NCBI GenBank assembly: GCA_964395765.1
Contig: CAYNCU010000088.1
Coordinates: 1-16,466, forward strand
DNA length: 16,466 nucleotides
Reading direction: 5' to 3'
Source: DATDPY01 sp964395765
Lineage (GTDB): Bacteria > Bacteroidota > Bacteroidia > Cytophagales > Cyclobacteriaceae
Below the pieces are notes generated by a model that did not search any database, was not told the DNA's origin, and saw nothing but the letters and a program-made list of their open reading frames with translations. The translations under genes and the position numbers were made by a program. Shown here one piece after another: positions 6,186 to 12,782 of this stretch (position 1 is its first letter; every line of letters starts with the position of its first letter).

Positions 6186-7108
6186 AAATTTACGAAGGGC
6201 TCGACGGGTTTAATAAACTTGACTACGCGGTGGTGACCAGCGGTACCTTCGACGGGGTTCATACAGGGCATCAGTCCGTTATTAAGAAAGTGACGGAAAT
6301 CGCACAGCAAAATAATGGTGAATCAGTAATCCTTACCTTCTGGCCTCACCCACGGCTGGTTCTGAATAATGATAAAAATGAATTAAAACTGATCAATACC
6401 ATCGAAGAAAAAGAATCAATATTGCGGAGCTATAACATTGATCATTTTATCAAGGTTCCCTTCACAAGGGATTTCGCCCGCCTTTCTTCCGAGGAATTCA
6501 TTGTCAATATCCTGGTCAATAAAATCGGTACCAAAAAACTGGTGATAGGGTATAATCACAGGTTCGGCAGGAACAGGGAAGGCAGTTTTGATAATCTGGT
6601 TGAAAATTCCGCTAAATACGGATTTGAAGTGGAAGAAATTCCCCGCCAGGAAGTCAATAACATCGGCATCAGCTCCACCCTGATCCGAAAGGCCCTCCAT
6701 GAAGGTGATGTTGATACTGCCAGGAATTATATCGGACGGCCTTATATTATGATCGGTTCGGTGATTCACGGCGACCACCTCGGCCATACTCTCGGATTTC
6801 CGACGGCTAACATCCAGGTCAACGAGGTATATAAGCTTATACCGGGCAACGGTACCTACGCGGTGCTCGTAATTATTGAAAACAATACTTACCGGGGAAT
6901 GCTGAATATTGGATTTCGTCCTACCGTTAACGGAAAACAAAGAAGGATTGAAGTTCACATTCTTGATTTTAAGGATGAGATATACGGAGAAAAAATTACG
7001 GTACTGTTCATAAAAAGATTGAGAGATGAAAAAAAGTTCGACTCTATTGAAGCCTTAAAAGCTCAGCTTGCGCTTGACAGGGAAAACGTGATTAAGATTT
7101 TAACCTGA
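6182..7108 (+). CDS. ribF: Bifunctional riboflavin kinase / FAD synthetase
   Basis: Phosphorylates riboflavin to FMN and adenylates FMN to FAD. The 308-residue length is standard. The N-terminal adenylyltransferase domain (about 15-180) shows the nucleotidyl-transferase motif GTFDGVHTGH (21-30) and ISSTLIR (163-169). The C-terminal flavokinase domain (about 184-308) shows GHTLGFPTAN (201-210), GTYAV (224-228), the NIGFRPTV segment and EVHILDF (257-263). The gene starts inside truB, with the sequence ATGA shared between the start and the truB stop. The truB-ribF order is also conserved in Firmicutes, where the pair lies with infB, rbfA and rpsO. It is the last gene of the ftsX cluster; no hairpin terminator was seen in the 270 bases that follow. 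Confidence 0.97.
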   Translation: MKIYEGLDGFNKLDYAVVTSGTFDGVHTGHQSVIKKVTEIAQQNNGESVILTFWPHPRLVLNNDKNELKLINTIEEKESILRSYNIDHFIKVPFTRDFARLSSEEFIVNILVNKIGTKKLVIGYNHRFGRNREGSFDNLVENSAKYGFEVEEIPRQEVNNIGISSTLIRKALHEGDVDTARNYIGRPYIMIGSVIHGDHLGHTLGFPTANIQVNEVYKLIPGNGTYAVLVIIENNTYRGMLNIGFRPTVNGKQRRIEVHILDFKDEIYGEKITVLFIKRLRDEKKFDSIEALKAQLALDRENVIKILT

Positions 7109-7378
7109 TCGTAAAGGATTTCGCTGAACCGAGTAACGGCAGCCCTGAAAAATCCAGATCGATTATGCAGGTAGACAGGACTTACAAATCATATTTAAAT
7201 TCCAATGATCAATCTCCAATATCCAAGGCCGGCAATATTGAAAAGAATGCTTTTTCCGTAAATTGAAAATTGAAATTTGAATATTGAATATTGAAAATTA
7301 AAGTAATACCGATTTAATTTAAATCCTTATCCTGGTTAATATCGAAGAACAATGTTATACTACTAAACAAAAAGATAG
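7109..7378. other. Intergenic region between ribF and gldC
   Basis: This 270-base stretch holds no convincing gene. A 33-codon open frame (7165-7266) has no recognisable features. The right half is AT-rich and repetitive (listed separately). No exact -7 box for gldC and no intrinsic terminator for ribF was found. Confidence 0.5.
7259..7301. repeat. Degenerate AT-rich ATTGAA-type intergenic repeat
   Basis: The stretch consists of tandem, imperfect 6-9 base units of the form ATTGAA, ATTGAAA and AATATTG. A related sequence in opposite orientation occurs at 14885-14899, where 14 of 15 bases match the segment beginning at 7288. It resembles the short AT-rich repeats often scattered between genes in environmental Bacteroidota. 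Confidence 0.6.
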
Positions 7379-7723
7379 ATGCGCAATACCGATATCAGCT
7401 TTAAAGTAGAACTGGACAATAACAATTTTCCTGTGAAAATAAACTGGCAGGCTTCGGATGCCAAAAACGTTCCTTTCGATACCCAGGCGATCAGCCTGAA
7501 TGTGTGGGACCCGAATGAATTTAACACCTTACGGATCGATCTCTGGACAAAAGATATGAGGGTGAACGACATGAAAAAATTCTTCATCGATTGCCTGGGG
7601 GGACTTGCCCAGACGATCCTGAATTCCACCGGAGATTCTTTTTTATCCAATGAAGTGAATTCACTTTGCGAAAAACTGGCTAAACACATTAACGAAGAGA
7701 ATAAAAACCAGCCAAAAGATTAA
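7379..7723 (+). CDS. gldC: GldC family gliding motility protein
   Basis: A 114-residue soluble protein with no signal peptide or membrane helix. The pattern RNTDISFKVELDNNNFPVKINWQASDA, followed by ISLNVWDPNEFNTLRIDLWTKDMRVNDMKKFF, is the GldC family signature, especially IDLWTKDM with the flanking Asp/Met. GldC was defined in Flavobacterium gliding motility, where gldB and gldC are neighbours. In this window gldC is alone: ribF lies 270 bases before it and a TonB receptor 213 bases after, with no gldB. GldC homologues also occur in non-gliding Bacteroidota, so the gene alone does not show that this organism glides. The C-terminal tail (INEENKNQPKD) is charged and probably disordered. Confident family call; cellular role uncertain. 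Confidence 0.87.
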   Translation: MRNTDISFKVELDNNNFPVKINWQASDAKNVPFDTQAISLNVWDPNEFNTLRIDLWTKDMRVNDMKKFFIDCLGGLAQTILNSTGDSFLSNEVNSLCEKLAKHINEENKNQPKD

Positions 7724-7881
7724 GACTTTCTCCATCCTGTCAGAAGGTTAACTTTATTTCTCGTTAAAATTGAATTCATAACCGTTTGCCTCGGATTCAG
7801 GCATTAGGGTCCGGCGATTTACCTTTTTTCCGCTCGTAAAATTTATCTGGATTATTTAAATATTTCTTTTTAGTTTGCAAG

Positions 7882-7896
7882 ATGCATTTTCTGCAT
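7882..7896 (+). other. Short inverted repeat in the receptor gene leader region
   Basis: ATGCA (7882-7886) and TGCAT (7892-7896) are inverted around a 5-base spacer. A degenerate -7 box, TTAGTTTG, sits immediately upstream at 7870-7877, so the small hairpin could lie at the 5' end of the receptor mRNA. Evidence is weak. Confidence 0.25.
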
Positions 7897-7936
7897 TCTA
7901 TAAAAAGACCGTCTCTATTTACCTAATTTACCGTAT

Positions 7937-10900
7937 ATGAAAATTCGATCCATTCGGAATACCGCCGGCCTGATAACTTTATCTTTATCTTTATTTTTAC
8001 TGGCGGGGAATATTTACGCGCAGGAGGGTTATACTATTTCAGGTCGCATTACGGAAGACCAGACCGGTGACCCGCTGATTGGCGTAAATATCGTTGTCAA
8101 AGGACTTGTGATCGGCACCATATCAGATACGGAAGGAAAATATGACCTGGTCATAAAACAGAATCTTCCCTTTACCCTCCAATATTCCTTTGTCGGGTAC
8201 CAGACCGTTTCAAAGGAAATAAGCGCCTCGATGTTTTCAGGACAGTCTAAATCTCTTTCTAACCTGGATATTGTGATGAAGGAACAGTCCATTCTCGGTA
8301 AGGAAGTCGTAATCTCTGCATCCAGGGTTGAAGAAGATATCATGGAATCACCGGTGAGCGTTGAGAAAATGGGGGTACTAGCGCTGGACCAGGTAGCATC
8401 AGATGACTATTACAAGGCTATTGCCAACCTGAAAGGAGTGGATGTAACATCCAGCAGCATAAATTTCCAGATCCTGAATACACGTGGATTCGGATCCACG
8501 GGAAATACCCGCTTTGTACAGTTGATCGACGGTATGGATACGCAGGCCCCGGCACTGAACTTCCCGATAGGTAATCTGAACGGCCCGTCACAACTGGATG
8601 TGGAAAGTGTTGAACTGATCCCCGGCGCATCGTCTGCCTTATACGGACCGAATGCATTTAATGGCGTATTACTGATCAATAGTAAAAATCCTTTTGAATA
8701 CCAGGGGCTGAGTGCTTATGCAAAAGTCGGCATGAATCACCTGGGCAGTGAACCGGATTTTAACGGCCCCTCTCCTATGTGGGAAGGATCCATTCGCTAT
8801 GCAAAAGCTTATAACAATAAATTTGCCTTTAAGGTCAACTTTTCGTACATGAAAGCGGAGGACTGGCATGCCACCAGTGCCCTCGACCGGGAAGCAGAAC
8901 GTACGCCAAGCGGTTTTGATTTTAACCCCGGATCTGACCGGCTTAATTATATGGGTGATGAAGCCGCCATAAATCTGTCTATTTTCCGACTGAGCAGTGA
9001 CTGGAACACCTTCGCCAGTACGGGAACTTCCTATTACAACAATATTTTTGCTCCCGGGCTGAGCGCAAAGGATTATGCCGCCGCTGGTGACCTGCCGAGT
9101 CATGTGGTTTCGATAACCCCGTACCGGGAATCCGAGCTGATCGATTATAATGCTCAAAACCTGAAAGCCAATGTAGGGTTATATTACCGCCTGAATGACA
9201 AGCTTGAACTCAGCGCCCTCTATAACGGTGGATACGGGACAAGCATATACACCGGGGCCCAGCGGTATGCCTTAAAGAATTTTGGCATCGAACAATACAG
9301 GTTGCAGTTACGTGGGGATAATTTTTACGTGCGTGCCTATACGACGCGTGAAAATTCGGGGGACTCCTACATTACGGAATTCCTGGCAAAAAGGATCAAC
9401 GACCTTGCTGTAAACAAGGCGAATCCCCTTTTTAACGATGTATCCGGTTACCTGGCAACGTATGGAGCCGAATACCTGCGCTACCTGTATAACCAGGGAT
9501 TAATGCCGGGTGATCTGCAGAATTTGCCTGCCGATCAGCAATTGAAAATTGAAGAGCAGGCTCATGCATATGCCCGTAATGTCGTCGACAACGGGGCTGT
9601 AATCGACGGGGTTACTTATAATCCTATGCACCTGGATCCAAATTCTGCAGAATTCAAGGAACTTAAAAAAGAAGCCATGAAAGGAACGGTTCCCAACGGG
9701 CCACGTTTTGACGACCATACGGATATGTACCATGCAGAATTCCAGTATGACTTTAAAAACCAGGTTCATTTTATGGAATTACAGACCGGCGGAAGTTTCA
9801 GGTTGTATGACCTGAATTCCAACGGTACAATATTCGATGATAAAAATAAGAACATTACGATAACAGAGTTCGGGGCTTATGTACAGGCAGGAAAATGGGT
9901 TGCCGGAGACAAGATCAAATTATCGGGTTCAGCACGGTATGATAAAAATGTAAATTTCAAGGGAAGGATAAACCCCCGGTTATCGGCGGTATTTAAGATC
10001 AATAAGAATAATTATTTCAGGGCCTCCTACCAGACCGGTTTCAGGCTTCCCACGACTCAGGGGCAACACATCGATCTTAACGTGATCTCCTACCGGCTGT
10101 TAGGTGGCTTGCCCCGGTATGCCGATAAATATAAGATCATCCGATACAATAAAGCGGGACAACCTTTGTCTTTCGAAGGATTTTCCGTTGAATCGTTCCG
10201 CAATGATGTATTTAACAATAATGCCACGGTAACCCCTGAAGCTGTTTCAAAGCTGGTACCTTTTACTGAATTCAATCCTGTTAAGCCGGAAAGAGTTAAT
10301 GCATTCGAAGTCGGTTACCGGTCAGTGATCAATAATAACCTGATGCTGGATCTTTCCTACTATTATGATATCTACCATGATTTTGAAACCCAGGTCAGGG
10401 TGGTTACAGCCGATACTTTTCCTGACGGAAGCCCGAATTATGCGACCCTTTTAAACGGGACCGCCTTTAATATAGAAAACGGGCAGATTACCGGAAATAC
10501 CTGCCAGATCTATACCAACCTCAGCAACAAAGTTACGGCTCAGGGGGCAGCGGCAGGCATCACCTATCGTTTCCCCAGGGGGTATACGCTGGACGGGAAT
10601 TACAACTGGAATGTGCTCCAGCATGTACCTCCCGGATTCCTTGCCATGTTCAATACTCCCAGAAATAAAGTGAACATAAGCTTCGGCAATTATAAGGTCA
10701 CTGAAAATCTTGGATTTAACATCGTCTGGCGCTGGCAGTCAAAATTCCATTGGGAATCATCTTTTACTATTCCTGCTAACGGGGATGTGCCTGCCTATAA
10801 TACAATGGATGCTGAAATTTCCTACCGCCTCCAGTTTATGAAGTCGATATTGAAGGTAGGTGCGTCCAATCTTTTAAATCATTATTATATCCAGAGTCTC

Positions 10901-10963
10901 GGAGGTCCTGATATTGGGGGTATCTACTACCTGTCCCTTACCTTTAACCAATTTATGAAATAA
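7937..10963 (+). CDS. TonB-dependent outer membrane receptor with carboxypeptidase-regulatory-like domain
   Basis: A 1008-residue outer-membrane transporter. Signal peptide at 1-28 (cleavage after IYA). Residues 31-118 form a CarboxypepD_reg-like beta domain (YTISGRITEDQTGDPLIGVNI, then TISDTEGKYDL, FVGYQT). A TonB-box-like EVVISASR lies at 123-130. The plug domain spans about 134-250 (FQILNTRGFG, VQLIDGMD, then VESVELIPGASSALYGPNAFNGVLLI). The rest is a beta barrel ending in an aromatic-containing strand, YYLSLTFNQFMK. A helix-rich stretch of about 110 residues (481-594) interrupts the barrel sequence. It is not a SusC: the SusC/RagA signature and a SusD partner are absent. The substrate is not identifiable. 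It likely imports a large or scarce nutrient using energy from TonB-ExbBD. No regulator is adjacent. Transcription ends at the terminator overlapping its stop. Confidence 0.95.
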   Translation: MKIRSIRNTAGLITLSLSLFLLAGNIYAQEGYTISGRITEDQTGDPLIGVNIVVKGLVIGTISDTEGKYDLVIKQNLPFTLQYSFVGYQTVSKEISASMFSGQSKSLSNLDIVMKEQSILGKEVVISASRVEEDIMESPVSVEKMGVLALDQVASDDYYKAIANLKGVDVTSSSINFQILNTRGFGSTGNTRFVQLIDGMDTQAPALNFPIGNLNGPSQLDVESVELIPGASSALYGPNAFNGVLLINSKNPFEYQGLSAYAKVGMNHLGSEPDFNGPSPMWEGSIRYAKAYNNKFAFKVNFSYMKAEDWHATSALDREAERTPSGFDFNPGSDRLNYMGDEAAINLSIFRLSSDWNTFASTGTSYYNNIFAPGLSAKDYAAAGDLPSHVVSITPYRESELIDYNAQNLKANVGLYYRLNDKLELSALYNGGYGTSIYTGAQRYALKNFGIEQYRLQLRGDNFYVRAYTTRENSGDSYITEFLAKRINDLAVNKANPLFNDVSGYLATYGAEYLRYLYNQGLMPGDLQNLPADQQLKIEEQAHAYARNVVDNGAVIDGVTYNPMHLDPNSAEFKELKKEAMKGTVPNGPRFDDHTDMYHAEFQYDFKNQVHFMELQTGGSFRLYDLNSNGTIFDDKNKNITITEFGAYVQAGKWVAGDKIKLSGSARYDKNVNFKGRINPRLSAVFKINKNNYFRASYQTGFRLPTTQGQHIDLNVISYRLLGGLPRYADKYKIIRYNKAGQPLSFEGFSVESFRNDVFNNNATVTPEAVSKLVPFTEFNPVKPERVNAFEVGYRSVINNNLMLDLSYYYDIYHDFETQVRVVTADTFPDGSPNYATLLNGTAFNIENGQITGNTCQIYTNLSNKVTAQGAAAGITYRFPRGYTLDGNYNWNVLQHVPPGFLAMFNTPRNKVNISFGNYKVTENLGFNIVWRWQSKFHWESSFTIPANGDVPAYNTMDAEISYRLQFMKSILKVGASNLLNHYYIQSLGGPDIGGIYYLSLTFNQFMK

Positions 10964-10994
10964 AAAAAACAGGAGTCTGAACTCCTGTTTTTTT
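10963..10994. terminator. Bidirectional intrinsic terminator
   Basis: A 14-base perfect stem (10963-10976 with 10981-10994) encloses the 4-base loop CTGA. The stem has an A-rich left arm and a T-rich right arm, so each strand shows a GC core followed by a U-run. It lies between the convergent receptor gene and the fasciclin gene and can terminate both; its left arm begins on the last base of the receptor stop codon. Confidence 0.93.
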
Positions 10995-11007
10995 AAATCT
11001 TAAACTT

Positions 11008-12444
11008 TTACTGGGGTTGCAACACTCCCCCGATTACCTGTATGACCCCATTGAGGGCTTTTACATTGGTTGAAACGACGGGAACAGTCGCTCCGGTTGC
11101 ATCGGTAAAGCTGAAACCGGAAGTACCAATATTGGCTTTAACATTTACTCCGGTCAGCAATGTAGGATAGCTCGTTCCATCGGTGAAATCCGGAGTGAAA
11201 TAATACCCGGAAATAATATGATAAGATAATAATGCCTGCAACTGATCTACCGGGATCTGGCTGATGGAGGTCGCTCCCATGGCTGTAAGTAAACCCTGGA
11301 AAGCCTGGTCGGGTGGAGCCAAAAGCGTAAAGGGTCCAGTACCCTGCAACGTTGAGGTCATTCCGGCATCATTCAGCGCCACCACGAGGGAATCGAATCC
11401 CTGTTGTTTTAATACCCCGACTATATCGCCGCCCAGTAACGATCCGGGTACCAGGAATCCTCCAAGCACATGGACGATCCCGTTGGAAGCCGGTGAAGCA
11501 TCGGGTACAACAATAGGATAACCGTTAACATAAGCTGCCCCAGAACTGCTGGTCAGATACACGCTCTCTCCCAGGTAAGATAAAGAAGGATAAGAACGCT
11601 GTGTAAGGTCAGCAAGTTTCTTGGTGCCTGCAATGGCATGATACAGGATAATATATCTCCACACGGTATCGGTATAATCGCTGATCTTAATATTGCCCTG
11701 GCTAAATACTTCATTCGGCGGAGCAAAAACGGTAACCTGAGAGGTAGTGGAGGCAAACATGCTTACGATAGGGCTTTCACCCGGCGGGATAAACGAATCG
11801 GCCTTTTGAATGGCTTTGGCAAAATCTGAAAAATCCGCAGAGAGCATTAGTGTCCCGGCGACAGTTCCAAGCAGCGGTGTCAGCGTTGCTCCTACTGACG
11901 GTGGTATCAAGACAGATTTGGTAGTGTGCATCACGCCATTTGTAGCATTTAAATCGGCCTGATCGATTTCTATACTAGGATTGGTCGCCCCGGTTTTCAA
12001 GGTCCCGTCGCTGTTTACCGTAATGTCTTCCGATTCCTCCGTGGTAACGGATGTGCCGGAAGTAAGCTGGCTTTTCGAATACGCCTGATCGGCTATGTGA
12101 TATAATAAAACGCTTTTAATCAAGTCAGGGTTGATCTGTGCAATATTCGACGGGAACCCGGGGGTGGCCATCAGACTGGCGAAAGCATCATTGGTCGGAG
12201 CAAAAAAAGTAAAGCTTCCGGTCCCTTTTAACGTCGACTCAATATCGGGATATAATGATATGTATTTGGTTAGTGAATCCAGACCGGTTGTACTTTGCAT
12301 CAATTCCCAAAGGGTTTGTGTCGGTGTTTCCTTATTATTATTGTCCTTGTTGCAACTCGATAGATATACCATGCTTAACAGGCCAAACGCAATCGAAGGG
12401 AATATAAGTGCCCTTCGCAAAAGCTGTTTTGATCTTTGGTTCAT
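11008..12444 (-). CDS. Lipoprotein with three fasciclin (FAS1) domains
   Basis: A 478-residue lipoprotein. The N-terminus has a basic start, a hydrophobic stretch and a lipobox ending at Cys31 (YLSSC), followed by NKDNNNKE, an Asp/Glu/Lys-bearing tail that may favour surface display. Three FAS1 domains are visible: about 43-182, 198-334 and 340-478. Each shows the H1-type box (FFAPTNDAF, VFAPPNEVF, LLAPPDQAF), the central YH motif (LLYHIAD, ILYHAIAG, LSYHIISG) and the H2-type ending (GVMHTTKSVLIP, GIVHVLGGFLVP, GVIQVIGGVLQP). FAS1 domains mediate cell adhesion or binding to matrix and polysaccharide; the ligand here is unknown. The middle domain is the most divergent. The gene stands alone and converges with the receptor gene, and a possible promoter lies about 110 bases upstream. 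Confidence 0.95.
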   Translation of the reverse strand: MNQRSKQLLRRALIFPSIAFGLLSMVYLSSCNKDNNNKETPTQTLWELMQSTTGLDSLTKYISLYPDIESTLKGTGSFTFFAPTNDAFASLMATPGFPSNIAQINPDLIKSVLLYHIADQAYSKSQLTSGTSVTTEESEDITVNSDGTLKTGATNPSIEIDQADLNATNGVMHTTKSVLIPPSVGATLTPLLGTVAGTLMLSADFSDFAKAIQKADSFIPPGESPIVSMFASTTSQVTVFAPPNEVFSQGNIKISDYTDTVWRYIILYHAIAGTKKLADLTQRSYPSLSYLGESVYLTSSSGAAYVNGYPIVVPDASPASNGIVHVLGGFLVPGSLLGGDIVGVLKQQGFDSLVVALNDAGMTSTLQGTGPFTLLAPPDQAFQGLLTAMGATSISQIPVDQLQALLSYHIISGYYFTPDFTDGTSYPTLLTGVNVKANIGTSGFSFTDATGATVPVVSTNVKALNGVIQVIGGVLQPQ

Positions 12445-12557
12445 TGTTTTTAGGGATTTAGTTGAATTTATTGTGTTCTTTTTAACTTCTCCGCACGGGC
12501 CTTAATTACCATCCTGCAAAGGGTACAACTGTGCAATTTATAAAAAAAATTATTAAA

Positions 12558-12585
12558 CAAAATAGCTTCATAGGTAAAAAGCAAA
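12558..12585 (-). promoter_or_regulatory. Possible promoter of the FAS1 lipoprotein gene
   Basis: On the minus strand TTTG (12585-12582) precedes TATTTTG (12564-12558) by 17 bases. This resembles the Bacteroidota -33 TTTG and -7 TAnnTTTG elements, but the -7 box is one base short. The implied leader would be about 110 bases. Confidence 0.3.
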
Positions 12586-12607
12586 AAATAGCGGATTATG
12601 GAGTTCA

Positions 12608-12647
12608 TTGGTTAATTGGTTAATTGGTTAATTGGTTGATTGGTTGA
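12608..12647. repeat. Tandem array of five 8-bp units (TTGGTTAA/TTGGTTGA)
   Basis: Five contiguous 8-base copies: three exact TTGGTTAA (12608-12631) followed by two exact TTGGTTGA (12632-12647). The array lies in non-coding DNA between two minus-strand genes. Such arrays can vary in copy number by replication slippage; no coding or promoter element overlaps it. Confidence 0.95.
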
Positions 12648-12706
12648 AAACAGATGAGATAGGAAACGGGAAATTGGTAAAGGGTCGCAGAGTGTCGTCA
12701 AAATCC

Positions 12707-12757
12707 AAAAAAATTCCCGTCGGTCTGAATGAATTATTTCTACAGGGCCGACGGGAA
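12707..12757 (-). terminator. Intrinsic terminator of the M13 peptidase gene
   Basis: TTCCCGTCGG (12714-12723) pairs perfectly with CCGACGGGAA (12748-12757) across a 24-base loop that can pair a little further. On the minus strand the stem is followed by seven T residues (12713-12707). It lies 26 bases after the peptidase stop. Confidence 0.88.
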
Positions 12758-12782
12758 ATATATAAATCCTGAAAATATTTCT

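Larger units (their letters stand above)
12445..12782. other. Intergenic region between the FAS1 lipoprotein and M13 peptidase genes
   Basis: 338 bases with no gene. From left to right it holds the FAS1 gene leader and possible promoter (12558-12585), a tandem 8-bp repeat (12608-12647), and the terminator of the peptidase gene (12707-12757); the last two are listed separately. No protein or RNA gene was recognised. Confidence 0.7.

Noticed and set aside
7165..7266. A 33-codon open frame between ribF and gldC
   Set aside because: No recognisable domain, low-complexity neighbourhood, and the end lies in the AT-rich repeat; likely chance.
8410..9157. Open frames on the minus strand inside the TonB receptor gene
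   Set aside because: They are antisense shadows of a long gene with clear domains and show no features of their own.
7937..10963. SusC-type starch/glycan utilisation locus
   Set aside because: The receptor lacks the SusC signature and no SusD-like lipoprotein or glycoside hydrolase is nearby; the adjacent gene is a convergent FAS1 protein.
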